Source: Lachnoclostridium sp. An118 (GTDB lineage Bacteria > Bacillota > Clostridia > Lachnospirales > Lachnospiraceae). From it: a stretch of DNA of 50,930 nucleotides. The position numbers were made by a program, and so were the translations under genes. Location of the stretch: contig NZ_NFLQ01000022.1 of the NCBI RefSeq assembly GCF_002160985.1, positions 1-50,930 of the forward strand. Reading direction: 5' to 3'. The notes under the pieces were generated by a model. The model was given only the letters and a program-made list of their open reading frames with translations, was not told the DNA's origin and searched no databases. Shown one piece after another: positions 14,250 to 23,921 of the stretch. Each line of letters opens with the position of its first letter. Position 1 is the stretch's first letter.

Positions 14250-14863
14250 GCATTCCTATCAGAAACTTGTATCACTTGACGGATGTCCTCATAACGGTAG
14301 CCTTTTCGCAGGAAATAGGCGCATAATTTCTGCTTTTCCGCAGGCGTGGCGCACCCGGGATCGAAGTGTTTTTTTTCTGCCAGGCGTCGTATCGCCTCCT
14401 TCGCATCGTCGCTGGTGTAGGCCTTTTCCAGCGCCTCCTCCGCCTGTTCTCTGGAAAGCCCTTTCCTCAGTAGGCAGGCCTGAAGCTCCGCCCTGCTCTT
14501 CTGTCCTTTACGGCTGTACACGATATGTTCTGCCAGGCGGCTGTCGTCCAGGTAGCCAAAGGACTTCACATAGGCAACGGCATTCTCCACAATGCCCGGG
14601 GAATACCCGCCCTCGGAGAGCTTCCTGCGCAGCGCCTCCTCTGACCGGTCGGAAATCTCCAGCAGCTTCATAGCCCGCAGCCTGGCCCTCTTTGTGAGCA
14701 TCTCCCGGATATCGCCGTAGTCCTTCTCTGCCAGCTCCCGGCCTTCCCGGATATGATAGCGGGACAGCTCTCCCCTGTATAGTACAAAGGCGGGCTGTCC
14801 GTCAAGGTACACTCTGTATTTGGACTTTGACCCGAACAGGGCCTCTACCTGTGTGACTGTCAT
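14246..14863 (-). CDS. recX: Regulatory protein RecX
   Basis: The 205-residue helical-repeat protein shows the RecX triple-repeat pattern (LLEISDRSEEALRRKLSEGGYS, FGYLDDSRLAEHIV, KGLSREQAEEALEKAY, YFLRKGYRYEDIRQVI; only partly quoted). RecX binds RecA filaments and limits or adjusts strand exchange. It starts three bases after the recA stop, so it should share the SOS-controlled transcript. Its length is on the short side of the Bacillota range but normal for clostridia. Confidence 0.9.
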   Translation of the reverse strand: MTVTQVEALFGSKSKYRVYLDGQPAFVLYRGELSRYHIREGRELAEKDYGDIREMLTKRARLRAMKLLEISDRSEEALRRKLSEGGYSPGIVENAVAYVKSFGYLDDSRLAEHIVYSRKGQKSRAELQACLLRKGLSREQAEEALEKAYTSDDAKEAIRRLAEKKHFDPGCATPAEKQKLCAYFLRKGYRYEDIRQVIQVSDRNA

Positions 14864-14866
14864 CCT

Positions 14867-15904
14867 CTACTCCTCTGTCCCGGCGCCGTCCTCCGCCTCA
14901 TCTGCGCTCCCGTCGATATGGTAGTAGGCTCTCACCTTTGACTCCAGCTCCTCCATGACCTCGGGATGCTCGGTCAGATAGCTCTTGGCATTCTCTCTTC
15001 CCTGGCCGATCTTATCCCCGTTGTAGGCATACCATGCGCCGCTCTTGCTGACGAGATTGATGCCCGTCGCCAGGTCCAGTATATCGCCCTCACGGGAGAT
15101 GCCTTTTCCGAACATGATATCGAACTCCGCCTCCTTGAAGGGCGGGGCGACCTTATTCTTCACGATCTTCACCCGCACATGGTTCCCGACAATCTCTCCG
15201 CCCTGCTTCAGGGTCTCTGTCCTTCTCACGTCCATTCTCACGGAAGCGTAAAATTTCAGCGCACGTCCTCCCGTGGTGGTCTCCGGATTTCCGAACATAA
15301 CGCCCACCTTCTCGCGGAGCTGGTTGATAAAGATCACGACGCAGTTGGACTTGCTGATAACAGGCGTCAGCTTTCTCAGAGCCTGGGACATCAGCCTGGC
15401 CTGCAGCCCCACATGGCTGTCCCCCATGTCCCCCTCTATCTCCTGCCGGGGCACAAGAGCCGCCACAGAGTCAATGACGATGATATCCATCGCTCCGGAG
15501 CGCACCATCGTCTCTGCGATCTCAAGCGCCTGGTCCCCGCTGTCAGGCTGGGAAATGTAGAGCTCATCAATATCCACGCCGATATTCTTAGCGTACACCG
15601 GGTCGAGGGCATGCTCGGCATCGATAAAGCCCGCTATGCCGCCCCGCTTCTGCACCTCCGCTATCACATGCAGAGCCACTGTCGTCTTACCGCTGGACTC
15701 CGGGCCGTAAATCTCCACAACGCGGCCTCTGGGCACGCCTCCCAGTCCCAGCGCCAGATCCAGGCTCAGAGAACCTGTGGGGATGGTCTCCACGTGGACA
15801 TGAGACTTGGGGTCGCCAAGCTTCATGACCGTGCCCTTTCCAAAATCCTTCTCCAGCTTCGCTATAGCCGCATCCAATGCCTTCTTCTTATCTTCACTAG
15901 CCAT
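14867..15904 (-). CDS. recA: Recombinase RecA
   Basis: The 345-residue protein has [20 protein letters not shown] (Walker A), the MAW region, [10 protein letters not shown] (Walker B), QALRKLT in loop L1 and an acidic C-terminal tail. It forms ATP-dependent filaments on single-stranded DNA for recombination and triggers LexA self-cleavage. The frame is open upstream to 16084, but [19 protein letters not shown] at 15904, after AAGGAGAAAG, is the standard start. A perfect SOS box and a promoter lie 25-80 bases upstream. recX follows three bases downstream. Confidence 0.98.
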   Translation of the reverse strand: MASEDKKKALDAAIAKLEKDFGKGTVMKLGDPKSHVHVETIPTGSLSLDLALGLGGVPRGRVVEIYGPESSGKTTVALHVIAEVQKRGGIAGFIDAEHALDPVYAKNIGVDIDELYISQPDSGDQALEIAETMVRSGAMDIIVIDSVAALVPRQEIEGDMGDSHVGLQARLMSQALRKLTPVISKSNCVVIFINQLREKVGVMFGNPETTTGGRALKFYASVRMDVRRTETLKQGGEIVGNHVRVKIVKNKVAPPFKEAEFDIMFGKGISREGDILDLATGINLVSKSGAWYAYNGDKIGQGRENAKSYLTEHPEVMEELESKVRAYYHIDGSADEAEDGAGTEE

Positions 15905-15928
15905 AATCTCTTTCTCCTTACCAAAATA

Positions 15929-15942
15929 CGAACGGATGTTCG
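15929..15942 (-). promoter_or_regulatory. LexA (SOS) operator of recA
   Basis: CGAACGGATGTTCG has perfect CGAAC/GTTCG arms separated by four bases, matching the Gram-positive LexA box. It sits about 14 bases after the -10 of the proximal promoter, so LexA would cover the transcription start. Confidence 0.9.
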
Positions 15943-15956
15943 CTCCTATGTACAAT

Positions 15957-15985
15957 ATAGTAGTATAGTTGCCCTTAAATGTCAA
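15957..15985 (-). promoter_or_regulatory. Proximal recA promoter
   Basis: TTGACA (15980-15985), 17 bases, TACTAT (15957-15962), directly before the LexA box. Confidence 0.75.
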
Positions 15986-16140
15986 TAAACTTTTGTCTTT
16001 TTCTTTTCTGGTACCGTACCAGTCCTCTCCTGTCTTCTGTCCCGGGGATATGAGCCGCATGATCGAGCGCGGATGCGGCAGCACTGTACTGCCTGTTCAG
16101 AATTCGCCTTGCCGCCGGCAGGAACCTCCGGCTGAATTTC
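15986..16140 (-). ncRNA. Possible structured leader or small RNA upstream of recA
   Basis: This stretch follows a consensus promoter at 16147-16175 and lacks a convincing gene. On the minus strand it can fold into several perfect hairpins: GCCGG/CCGGC, GGCAG/CTGCC, GCCGCAT/ATGCGGC and CTGGTAC-G-GTACCAG. A 55-codon frame starting GTG exists but has no ribosome site. It may be a long recA leader or a separate small RNA; no known RNA family was recognised and there is no T-run terminator. Confidence 0.3.
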
Positions 16141-16146
16141 ACACTC

Positions 16147-16175
16147 AGTATACCATAGCCCTATCCATATGTCAA
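16147..16175 (-). promoter_or_regulatory. Distal promoter upstream of recA
   Basis: TTGACA (16170-16175), 17 bases, TATACT (16147-16152). It is a near-consensus promoter about 240 bases before the recA start and would read through the hairpin-rich stretch. Confidence 0.65.
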
Positions 16176-16211
16176 CTCTTTTCTCCTACTCAGCCCGTAC
16201 AGGGCGGGCAG

Positions 16212-16248
16212 GTGCGGCGGAAACCCCCGCGCCCCCGCCCCGCCGCAC
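16212..16248. repeat. GC-rich inverted repeat after the GH25 gene
   Basis: GTGCGGCGG (16212-16220) and CCGCCGCAC (16240-16248) pair perfectly around a GC-rich loop, directly after the lysozyme stop. No T run follows on the minus strand, so it is a weak intrinsic terminator at best and may serve as a 3'-end stabiliser. Confidence 0.5.
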
Positions 16249-17262
16249 TCAGTGGGAATTCAGCCAGGACTGCCAGGCCGAGACTGTCTCCGGTCCCATG
16301 CTGGCATCCTGTGTGACACCCAGAAAGGCCTGCATGTGGAGGACTGTGTCGCGCCCCGCCCAACCGTCCACGGCTGCGCCGAATTTTCTCTGCATGGCCC
16401 GGACCATATCTGAACCGGGGCCGTACCCGGTCTCCATGAACTGCCAGCAGCCCGGGTATGCCCCATAGAGATACCTCCGGTTGGACTCCGGCTGGAAGCT
16501 GACAGTCCCGTCCACCACTGTGCCAAAAAAGGACTGTGTCCTCCGGACCGTGGCCGGGCCGAAGGAACCGTCCACAGCCAGCTTCTCCGGAGCCGCCGGA
16601 GGCACTGTCACAGGGATGGAAGGGCCCTCTGCCCCGCCGCCCGGGTTGGCATACCGGTCCCAGGCCGCCCTGTCCATATAGGCGATATTCAGGTCAAGAT
16701 TGCCGCCATAGCCGGCCAGCCGACCTGTTGAGCTGTACTGGTATACGGCCATTGCAGGAAAATCTCCGGTCCCGCCGTCATCTGTCCAGGGAGAGGACTG
16801 ATAGCCCGTGGGGCTGCTGTCTGCATACTGGGCACACCAAAGTCCATAGTCCCCCGCGGCGACGCGGCTCCAGTCATAAGCCCTGCACACACTCTTGCTC
16901 ATGTAGATCAGGGCCTTTACCCCTGTCAGCTCCCTCAAGCGCTCCAGAAAAGCCAGCGCATAGGCCGGCCCCTGCTCTACGGTGCCGCCCTCCCAGTCCA
17001 GGGCAAGCAGGGAAGTGCCCACATATCCTTTGATATTCTCGTAGAAGTACTCCGCCTCCGCCTTACCGGAGCTCCTGCCTGTAGCGTAGTGGTATACGCC
17101 TGTCTTTTTTCCCAGACCTGCCGCGGTCCGGATAAATCCATCGCAGTATCGGTCCACAAAGCCGGTCCCCTCCGTGGCCTTGCAGATGACAAAGTCAAAG
17201 GGAACACCGGCCAGGTCAATACCCGCCTGATGATTGCTGATATCGATGCCGTTCATGCTCAT
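16249..17262 (-). CDS. GH25 lysozyme with C-terminal peptidoglycan-binding repeats
   Basis: The glycoside hydrolase 25 domain (residues about 4-205) has GIDISNHQ at the start, the catalytic acids in LLALDWEGG and the closing YQYSSTGRLAGYGG and LDLNIAYM. Two peptidoglycan-binding-like repeats follow (LAVDGSFGPATVRRTQSFFG and AAVDGWAGRDTVLHMQAFLG). It cuts the glycan backbone of peptidoglycan. There is no signal peptide, as in phage endolysins, yet no other phage genes are near; export may rely on lysis or a holin elsewhere. The ribosome site is weak (GAGAG). Confidence 0.88.
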   Translation of the reverse strand: MSMNGIDISNHQAGIDLAGVPFDFVICKATEGTGFVDRYCDGFIRTAAGLGKKTGVYHYATGRSSGKAEAEYFYENIKGYVGTSLLALDWEGGTVEQGPAYALAFLERLRELTGVKALIYMSKSVCRAYDWSRVAAGDYGLWCAQYADSSPTGYQSSPWTDDGGTGDFPAMAVYQYSSTGRLAGYGGNLDLNIAYMDRAAWDRYANPGGGAEGPSIPVTVPPAAPEKLAVDGSFGPATVRRTQSFFGTVVDGTVSFQPESNRRYLYGAYPGCWQFMETGYGPGSDMVRAMQRKFGAAVDGWAGRDTVLHMQAFLGVTQDASMGPETVSAWQSWLNSH

Positions 17263-17293
17263 AGGATCAGCTCTCTTTTTATCTCGTCACTTT

Positions 17294-17323
17294 ATCTTAT
17301 GCTGTTTCGCCTGTTTTTGACAA
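17294..17323 (-). promoter_or_regulatory. Possible promoter of the GH25 gene
   Basis: TTGTCA (17318-17323), 18 bases, TAAGAT (17294-17299), about 35 bases before the start codon. Confidence 0.35.
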
Positions 17324-17347
17324 ACCGGGACAGTGGCTGACAGACAG

Positions 17348-17387
17348 AAAAAACAGCGGCTCCGGCCTTGCCCGCCGTCACCGCTGT
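17348..17387 (-). terminator. Terminator of the zinc-ribbon/TPR gene
   Basis: ACAGCGG (17381-17387 read on the minus strand) pairs with CCGCTGT (17353-17359) across a GC-rich inner part, followed by six T residues. Confidence 0.7.
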
Positions 17388-17419
17388 CAGCTTTCCGAGG
17401 ACCTGCCGGTCCATATGCA

Positions 17420-18772
17420 CTACTCCAGCACAAGCTCATAGTTTCTCGTGGTAACCCCTGTCAGCCTGCCCTTGCCGTTGACCAGCACAGCCTTGAAGAT
17501 GGTATTCCCCTCCGGCATGTCAATGGGTCCCGTATACTTTGTGGACTCCTCCGTCGGGTCACTCCTGTCTGTCGTGTAGTAGGCCGTATACCCCTCCGGC
17601 ACCTGGATCACGATCTGTGTGGGCTGGTCGTACTGCCCCGTGGAAGGAGTCACTGCGGGGGCATCCTCCAGCGGGAACTCCACCGTGTACTCCTTTGTCA
17701 CAGGGAGGCTGGGGATGCCGGCCTTATTCACGGAGATGGCAGAGACCGTGGTCGTCCCCTCCCCGATCTGGATGGGCTCTGCGTACTTCTGGCTGGACGT
17801 ATCCGGCTCGCTGCCGTCCGTGGTGTAATAGATGGCCTCCCCGTCAGACTCTAAAGAGAGCTGCTGCACATCCTCGAAGACCTCGTTGTCATCCAGGCTG
17901 AAGACAGGCCCCTCCGACACGTACTCACTCAACTCACCACGCACGTCATCAGGGGCATCCTCCAGGATCGCGGACACCTCCTGTGGCTGCTCTGTATCCA
18001 GGTAAAACGCGATACAGGCCTCGTAGATGGGCACCTCGTCCGGATAGGACTCCAGGGCATCCAGGAACATCTGGTCCGCACTGTCCTCCTCATCCCTGGC
18101 AAGGTACACTTTAGCGAGGGCTGTGTATGCCTCTCCCCGCCTCGGCGCCTTCTGGATGGCTCTGTTATAATAGTCTGCGGCCCGGTCATAGCTTCCCTCG
18201 GAATAAGCTCTGTCTCCCTGACTGATCTGTCCTGCGTAGGAATTCCGGTACAGGAAAAAGACCGCAGCGGCTATGACCGCGATCAGGATGATAAGTCCGA
18301 GAAGGAGCCGCCTTCTCAGCTTCTTTTTTTTCTCTCTCTTTTTCTCTGCCATCCTGCGGCGTCTCTCCCGTTCAGGATCCACCGTCCCCGTCATGCGGGA
18401 GGTGCCGCCCCGCCTTCCGCCGCTCCCGGTGCTGCGGGAAACTCGTCCGGTCCCCTGCCCGCGGGATATATGTCCGGTCCCCTGCCCGCGGGAGGATCTT
18501 CCTCCCGCGGCGGATGTATTTCTCAGGGTCCTTGTCTCCTCTTTCCTCCGCTCCGCTCTCTGCCCTTCTCCCCTGCGCAGATCCGAAGTGTAGGATTTCT
18601 CATAGTCGTAATCGTCCAGAGGCCTTTCGCCTCCGTCTATCCCTCCCTTTACCTGGGCTGCCAGGACATCGTCGAGAGGATTATAGTCAGGCACGATGCG
18701 TATCTCGTTCCCGCACCTCTTACAGTATAACTGGCCGTCTGGTATCTCGCATCCGCAGTTCGTGCATCTCAT
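17420..18772 (-). CDS. Zinc-ribbon, TPR and chitobiase-like-domain membrane protein
   Basis: The 450-residue protein is modular. A zinc ribbon (CTNCGCEIPDGQLYCKRCG, residues 3-21) is followed by a basic, Gly/Arg-rich linker with short repeats (about 60-155), one membrane segment (LLLGLIILIAVIAAAVFFLY), TPR-like repeats (AYSEGSYDRAADYYNRAIQK and the next two helix pairs, about 188-290) and two copies of a chitobiase/beta-hexosaminidase C-terminal-like module, each with the signature IYYTTDGSEPD or AYYTTDRSDPT. The zinc ribbon would face the cytoplasm and the repeats the cell surface. Function is unknown; a role in envelope sensing is inference. It is not an enzyme by sequence. Confidence 0.8.
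   Translation of the reverse strand: MRCTNCGCEIPDGQLYCKRCGNEIRIVPDYNPLDDVLAAQVKGGIDGGERPLDDYDYEKSYTSDLRRGEGQRAERRKEETRTLRNTSAAGGRSSRGQGTGHISRGQGTGRVSRSTGSGGRRGGTSRMTGTVDPERERRRRMAEKKREKKKKLRRRLLLGLIILIAVIAAAVFFLYRNSYAGQISQGDRAYSEGSYDRAADYYNRAIQKAPRRGEAYTALAKVYLARDEEDSADQMFLDALESYPDEVPIYEACIAFYLDTEQPQEVSAILEDAPDDVRGELSEYVSEGPVFSLDDNEVFEDVQQLSLESDGEAIYYTTDGSEPDTSSQKYAEPIQIGEGTTTVSAISVNKAGIPSLPVTKEYTVEFPLEDAPAVTPSTGQYDQPTQIVIQVPEGYTAYYTTDRSDPTEESTKYTGPIDMPEGNTIFKAVLVNGKGRLTGVTTRNYELVLE
18447..18500. repeat. 27-base tandem duplication inside the linker
   Basis: CCGGTCCCCTGCCCGCGGGA occurs at 18447 and again at 18474, a period of 27 bases that keeps the frame. It encodes the repeated SRGQGTG units of the basic linker and is a likely site of length variation between strains. 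Confidence 0.8.
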
Positions 18773-18829
18773 CGTCCGATACCCCCTATTATCATGCCGC
18801 TTTCCCTCTGGGGCATTTTCTATCTCTCC

Positions 18830-20500
18830 TTAAAACAATCCTGTGATGTGCCCGTCCTCTGAGACGTCGATCCCGTTGGCCGCAGGTACCCTCGGAAGCC
18901 CCGGCATGGTCATGACAGCGCCTGTGAGCGCAACCACAAATCCGGCGCCCGCATTTACATACACTTCCCTGATGTGGATGTCAAAATCCGCAGGGCGGCC
19001 CAGCCTTGTGGCGTCGTCAGACAGGGAGTACTGGTTCTTCGCCATGCAGACAGGCAGATTGCCAAAGCCCATGCCCTCTATCTTGGCCAGCTGCTTTTCC
19101 GCCGCCGGCTCGTAGACCACGCCTCTCGCGCCGTATATTTCTTTTGAGATGGCCTCGATCTTGGCTTTCAGGCAGAGGTCATCTTCGTACAGTGTATGGA
19201 AATGGCTCTCCCTGCTCTCCAGAGTGTCAAGGACCTTCTCGGCCAGGGCAATGCCGCCCTCACCGCCCTTCTCCCAGACCTCTGACAGGGCGAACTCGCA
19301 TCCTCTCTCCTCGCAGAAGCTGCGGACATAGGCAATCTCCGCCTCTGTGTCTGTGACAAAGGAGTTGAGCGTCACTATGACAGGTACATCATATTTCTGT
19401 ACATTTTCTATATGCTTCTCAAGATTTACAATTCCTTTTGCGAGGGCTTCCACGTTCTCCTGGGAGAGCTGATCCTTCGCAACTCCTCCATTATACTTCA
19501 AAGCGCGGACGGTTGCAACTAAAACTACTGCATCCGGCTTAAAACCTGCCATGCGGCACTTGATATCCATGAATTTTTCAGCTCCCAGGTCCGCGCCGAA
19601 GCCCGCCTCTGTGATCGTGATATCGCTCAGCTTCAGGGCCATCCTTGTAGCCCGCACGCTGTTGCATCCGTGGGCAATGTTGGCGAAGGGGCCGCCGTGC
19701 ACCAGAGCCGGTGTGTGCTCCAGCGTCTGGATGAGGTTGGGCTTGATAGCGTCCTTCAGGAGGGCTGCCATGGCTCCCGTGGCGTGAAGGTCATCTGCGG
19801 TCACCGGCTCACCCTTGAAATTGTAGGCCACGATGATCCTGCCCAGTCTCTCCTTCAGGTCTCTGATATCGTCCGCCAGACAGAGGATCGCCATGATCTC
19901 GGAGGCAACAGTGATGACAAAGTGGTCCTCTCTGACCATGCCGTCGGCCTTTCTGCCAAGCCCGATGACGATGTTCCGAAGGCTCCTGTCGTTCATGTCC
20001 AGGCACCGCTTCCAGACAACCTGTCTCGGATCGATGCCCAGCTCATTTCCCTGCTGGATATGGTTGTCCAGAAGGGCTGCCAGCAGATTGTTGGCGGAGG
20101 TGATGGCATGGAAATCCCCCGTAAAGTGCAGGTTCAGGTCCTCCATGGGGACTACCTGGGCATAGCCGCCCCCGGCCGCTCCCCCTTTGATGCCGAAGCA
20201 GGGGCCAAGGGAGGGCTCCCTGAGGGCGATGATAGCCTTCCGCCCCAGCTTTGCCATGGCCTGCCCCAGCCCCACGGTGGTAGTCGTCTTCCCCTCTCCG
20301 GCGGGAGTGGGGTTGATGGCTGTCACAAGGACCAGCTTCCCGTCCTCTCTGTCCTTGATGTCCTCCCAGAGCTCATCGGAGAGCTTTGCCTTGTACTTTC
20401 CGTAGAATTCCAGGTCCTCCTCCGGGATGCCGATGGAGGCGGCCACGTCCCTGATGTGCATCATTTCTGCTTCCTGTGCGATCTGAATATCTGATTTCAT
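18830..20500 (-). CDS. fhs: Formate--tetrahydrofolate ligase
   Basis: The 556-residue enzyme ATP-dependently makes 10-formyl-tetrahydrofolate from formate, feeding purine synthesis and one-carbon or acetogenic metabolism. Visible are ATP loop [57 protein letters not shown] and the C-terminal [20 protein letters not shown]. In-frame starts exist at 20560 and 20509; the ATG at 20500 gives the family length and has GGAAAGGA upstream. It follows ftsK closely. Confidence 0.96.
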   Translation of the reverse strand: MKSDIQIAQEAEMMHIRDVAASIGIPEEDLEFYGKYKAKLSDELWEDIKDREDGKLVLVTAINPTPAGEGKTTTTVGLGQAMAKLGRKAIIALREPSLGPCFGIKGGAAGGGYAQVVPMEDLNLHFTGDFHAITSANNLLAALLDNHIQQGNELGIDPRQVVWKRCLDMNDRSLRNIVIGLGRKADGMVREDHFVITVASEIMAILCLADDIRDLKERLGRIIVAYNFKGEPVTADDLHATGAMAALLKDAIKPNLIQTLEHTPALVHGGPFANIAHGCNSVRATRMALKLSDITITEAGFGADLGAEKFMDIKCRMAGFKPDAVVLVATVRALKYNGGVAKDQLSQENVEALAKGIVNLEKHIENVQKYDVPVIVTLNSFVTDTEAEIAYVRSFCEERGCEFALSEVWEKGGEGGIALAEKVLDTLESRESHFHTLYEDDLCLKAKIEAISKEIYGARGVVYEPAAEKQLAKIEGMGFGNLPVCMAKNQYSLSDDATRLGRPADFDIHIREVYVNAGAGFVVALTGAVMTMPGLPRVPAANGIDVSEDGHITGLF

Positions 20501-20556
20501 ACTGTCCATTCCTTTCCTTTTGTATTTTATTTTCAAAGACGCTCCCGCGTCTTCTC

Positions 20557-23025
20557 TCACATGCTTTCTTCCAGGTACTTCTCGAACTCCTCCATGGTCA
20601 TCAGCACCTTCCTGGGCTTTGTCCCCTCCTCAGGACCCACAACTCCGGCCTCGCAGAGCTGGTCCATAATGCGGGCTGCCCGGTTGAAACCGATCCGGAA
20701 CATGCGCTGCAGCATGCCGATGGAGGCCTTCTCCTTCTCTATGATGAATTTCCCTGCCTCGGCAAAGTAGGCATCCCTTCCGCCGCTGTCGCCGGACGCC
20801 TCGCCGGCGGTGCCGCTTCCAAGCCCGGAGGCGGTGGAGTTGACCTCGCTGACGATCTCCTCGCTGTAGGAGGCCTCGCCGTTCTGCTTCTTCAGGTATT
20901 CCACCACAGCCTGGACCTCCTTGTCAGAGACGAAAGCCCCCTGGACACGGGCCGGCTTCTGGTAGCCGGAGGGATAAAAGAGCATATCTCCCTTGCCCAG
21001 CAGCTTCTCCGCTCCGTTCATGTCTATGATGGTCCGCGAGTCCACACCCGAGGTGACGGAAAAGGCAATCCTGGAGGGCATGTTTGCCTTGATAAGGCCC
21101 GTGATAACGTTCACGGACGGCCTCTGGGTAGCCACCACCAGGTGGATGCCAGCCGCTCTGGCAAGCTGGGCCAGACGGCAGATAGCCTCCTCCACCTCGC
21201 CGGGAGCCACCATCATCAGGTCCGCCAGCTCGTCCACGATGATGACGATCTGGGGCATCTTCCCTGGCTTACCCTCCCTCTCCCCGGGAGTCATGCTCTC
21301 GGTCTTCTCGTTAAAGCCCTTGATGTCCCTGACGTTGTATTTGGCGAACAGCTCGTACCGCTTCATCATCTCCGCCACGGCCCAGTTCAGGGCGCCGGCC
21401 GCCTTCTTCGGGTCTGTCACCACCGGGATCATAAGGTGGGGGATACCATTGTAGACGCTCAGCTCCACCACCTTGGGGTCTATCATGATGAGCTTTACAT
21501 CCTCCGGCGAGGCCTTGTAGAGGATGCTGATGATCATGGTGTTGATGCAGACGGATTTTCCCGACCCGGTAGCTCCCGCCACCAGAAGGTGGGGCATCCT
21601 GGCGATGTCCGCCACTACCGGCTTGCCGGCAATGTCCCGGCCCGCCGCAAAGGCGATGGCTGAAGAGCTGTTTTTAAATTCTCCTGACTCCAGCAGGTCC
21701 CGCAGGTGGACCACCGCATTCTCCTTGTTGGGCACCTCGATGCCCACAGCCGCCTTTCCCGGGATGGGGGCCTCGATGCGGATGTCCGCCGCTGCCAGGT
21801 TCAGCTTGATGTCGTCCGTGAGCCCCACGATCTTGCTGACCTTCACTCCCTGCTCGGGCTGCAGCTCATACCGGGTCACGGCAGGGCCGCAACTGACATT
21901 TGTGATGGTCACGTTGACGCCGAAATTGTGGAGCGTCTCCTGCAGCTTCCTGGCTGTCTCCCGCAGATGGGCATCCGAGTCTCCCCCCGCCTTTTTCCCC
22001 TTTGTCAGAAGGGAGAGGGGAGGTATCCTGTACTCCTTTCTGGGAACCGCTTCCGCCCGGGCTGCCATCTCTCCCACCTGGGCTGCCTCCATGGCCACGG
22101 CCTCGGCCCCCAGCCTGGTCTTGCGGGACTTCTTCTCCTCCGCGTCCTCCACGGGGGCATCGCTCTCTTCCGGCTCCTCCTCCGGCACCTGCGCCCGGTT
22201 GATGACAAAGCCGGGCTCCTCCGGAGCCGACACGTCTGATCCGTCCTCCCTGTCCTCCCCGGCTGAGGACAGCTCCTCCACGCCAGGGGCGGTGAGCTCC
22301 TGCACATCCGGTGACTTTCCTCTCTCACCCAGAGTGGTGTCAAAGGAGACGCCGGACACATGCCGGTCTTTGCGCTTTCCTCTGGCTTTTTCTTCCTTTT
22401 CCAGAGCCTGCGCCTCCTTCTTCGCTTCTTCCAGCTCCTTTTCCGCCTCCTTCCGGCGGATGAGCCTCCTTGTCTCGGCCAGCTCCCTGCGCCTGGCGGC
22501 GTCCTCCCTGGCTCTTCCATATGCCTCCGTGCCTCTCTCCCTCACGCCCTTAATGGCGGATTTCCCGGTGATGATGACTGCGCAGACGATCATCAGGATC
22601 ACAACCACCACATAGGTGCCCGCGGTCCCTATGGAGGGCACGAGGATTCCTGTCACCGCTCCCCCGAGCAGTCCTCCCTCCTCCAGGAGGAGCTCGAGAA
22701 AGGTAGTGATAAGGACAAACAGCAGGATGGCCGCCCCCGCTTTAACATAGGCCGCCCTGTTGCCCCTGTTGGATATGAGAAATGTCACCGTTCCAAACAG
22801 CAGGAAGGGGACAAGATATGTACTGTACCCGAAAAGGTCCGCCAGAAGGGCTGACACCGCGTTTCCGGCTGCCCCTCCGAGCCCGAAGGCACTGAGCAGG
22901 AGAAGGATGCTCACCGCCAGCGTCAGCCAGATGACGATCTCATCTGCCACAAAGCTCTGCTGAGCGCCGGTCTTCTTTCTCCCCGACTTTCTTTTTCTTC
23001 TTCCGGTCCCTGACCTAGATGCCAT
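20557..23025 (-). CDS. ftsK: DNA translocase FtsK/SpoIIIE
   Basis: The 822-residue protein has four N-terminal membrane segments (residues about 30-170), a charged low-complexity linker (about 170-330), the motor with [17 protein letters not shown] (Walker A) and [13 protein letters not shown] (Walker B), and a winged-helix gamma domain ([20 protein letters not shown]) that reads chromosome polarity. It pumps chromosomal DNA through the division or sporulation septum. Placement after tepA matches spoIIIE of bacilli. Its promoter lies in the gap behind tepA. Confidence 0.95.
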   Translation of the reverse strand: MASRSGTGRRKRKSGRKKTGAQQSFVADEIVIWLTLAVSILLLLSAFGLGGAAGNAVSALLADLFGYSTYLVPFLLFGTVTFLISNRGNRAAYVKAGAAILLFVLITTFLELLLEEGGLLGGAVTGILVPSIGTAGTYVVVVILMIVCAVIITGKSAIKGVRERGTEAYGRAREDAARRRELAETRRLIRRKEAEKELEEAKKEAQALEKEEKARGKRKDRHVSGVSFDTTLGERGKSPDVQELTAPGVEELSSAGEDREDGSDVSAPEEPGFVINRAQVPEEEPEESDAPVEDAEEKKSRKTRLGAEAVAMEAAQVGEMAARAEAVPRKEYRIPPLSLLTKGKKAGGDSDAHLRETARKLQETLHNFGVNVTITNVSCGPAVTRYELQPEQGVKVSKIVGLTDDIKLNLAAADIRIEAPIPGKAAVGIEVPNKENAVVHLRDLLESGEFKNSSSAIAFAAGRDIAGKPVVADIARMPHLLVAGATGSGKSVCINTMIISILYKASPEDVKLIMIDPKVVELSVYNGIPHLMIPVVTDPKKAAGALNWAVAEMMKRYELFAKYNVRDIKGFNEKTESMTPGEREGKPGKMPQIVIIVDELADLMMVAPGEVEEAICRLAQLARAAGIHLVVATQRPSVNVITGLIKANMPSRIAFSVTSGVDSRTIIDMNGAEKLLGKGDMLFYPSGYQKPARVQGAFVSDKEVQAVVEYLKKQNGEASYSEEIVSEVNSTASGLGSGTAGEASGDSGGRDAYFAEAGKFIIEKEKASIGMLQRMFRIGFNRAARIMDQLCEAGVVGPEEGTKPRKVLMTMEEFEKYLEESM

Positions 23026-23102
23026 TTTATTTCCCCCTTATTGTTGTTTCTTCTCTGTAAGTAATGCCGCAGGCCGTCCCCCCTGCCGCTGGCCCGCCGC
23101 AG

Positions 23103-23131
23103 AAAAAGCCGGGCCGCGCTTTCAGGCGGCC
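23103..23131 (-). terminator. Hairpin with T run between tepA and ftsK
   Basis: GGCCGC (23112-23117) and GCGGCC (23126-23131) form a six-pair stem; TTTTT (23103-23107) follows four bases later on the minus strand. Because it lies after the ftsK promoter it could be an attenuator for ftsK as well as the end of the tepA transcript. Confidence 0.45.
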
Positions 23132-23155
23132 GACTATATAAGCATACACAGTACT

Positions 23156-23184
23156 AGTATATCATTTCCACAAAAAACTGTCAT
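23156..23184 (-). promoter_or_regulatory. Predicted promoter of ftsK
   Basis: ATGACA (23179-23184), 17 bases, TATACT (23156-23161). The leader to the ftsK start is about 125 bases and contains a GC-rich hairpin. Confidence 0.6.
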
Positions 23185-23201
23185 CAGCAATTTTCACGGT
23201 T

Positions 23202-23921
23202 TCATCTGCCGGAGCGTCTCTCATCTATCATCTCATGCAGTTTTCCCAGGGCGTCAGAGAGCCCTCCCACCTGGTCAATGAGCCCCTCTCTCACTGCCTC
23301 CTCCCCCTCCAGGAGCGTCCCCACATCCTTCACCAGCTGGGTGGGATCGAGCATCAGCTCCTCAATCCTCTCCCGGCTCATGTGGGAGTGCCTGGCAAGA
23401 AACCCTGTGATGCGGTCCTGGGTCCTCTCCATGTTCCGGAAGCTCTGCATGACACCGATGAACATGCCGTTGGACCTTACCGGATGGATGATCATGGTGC
23501 CGCTGGGCACGATAAAGGAGTAGTCCGCCGCCACGGCCAGGGGCCCGCCGATGGAGTGGCTTCCCCCCAGCACCAGGGATACGGTGGGCTTGCTCAGGGA
23601 GGCGATCACCTCCGCGATGGAGAGTCCCGCCTCCACATCTCCTCCCAGTGTGTTCAGGAGGATGAGCAGTCCGTCGATGCAGGAACTGTCCTCTATCTCC
23701 GCCAGCATGGGAAGCAGATGCTCATATTTTGTGGCCTTGGTGTTCCCCGACACCGACTCATGCCCCTCTATCTCTCCTATGATGGTGATGAGCTTGATCC
23801 TGTGGGGATCTTCGTCTTTCCCGCCCCCCTCCTCCAGGTCCATCGTGCCCATCTCCCTGATTTCTTCCTGTTTCTCCTCCTGGCTCTTCCCCGGTCCACT
23901 TTCCTGTCTCTTCATCTCCAT
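23202..23921 (-). CDS. tepA: ClpP-like protease TepA
   Basis: The 239-residue protein has the ClpP/crotonase fold pattern: ITIIGEIEGHE, LLILLNTLGGDVEAGLSIAE, the nucleophile region LGGSHSIGGPLAVAADYSF (Ser between GSH and IGG) and the His in MIIHPVRSNG. TepA-type proteins are cytosolic peptidases tied to protein export and signal-peptide turnover, encoded next to spoIIIE in bacilli, as here. An acidic N-terminal tail (about 40 residues) is extra to ClpP. Its ribosome site GGAGG lies inside the terminator stem of the upstream gene. Confidence 0.88.
   Translation of the reverse strand: MEMKRQESGPGKSQEEKQEEIREMGTMDLEEGGGKDEDPHRIKLITIIGEIEGHESVSGNTKATKYEHLLPMLAEIEDSSCIDGLLILLNTLGGDVEAGLSIAEVIASLSKPTVSLVLGGSHSIGGPLAVAADYSFIVPSGTMIIHPVRSNGMFIGVMQSFRNMERTQDRITGFLARHSHMSRERIEELMLDPTQLVKDVGTLLEGEEAVREGLIDQVGGLSDALGKLHEMIDERRSGR

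Noticed and set aside
15905-16084. Longer RecA starting at 16084
   Set aside because: The extension would be translated from across the promoter and SOS box; the standard RecA start at 15904 has a good ribosome site.
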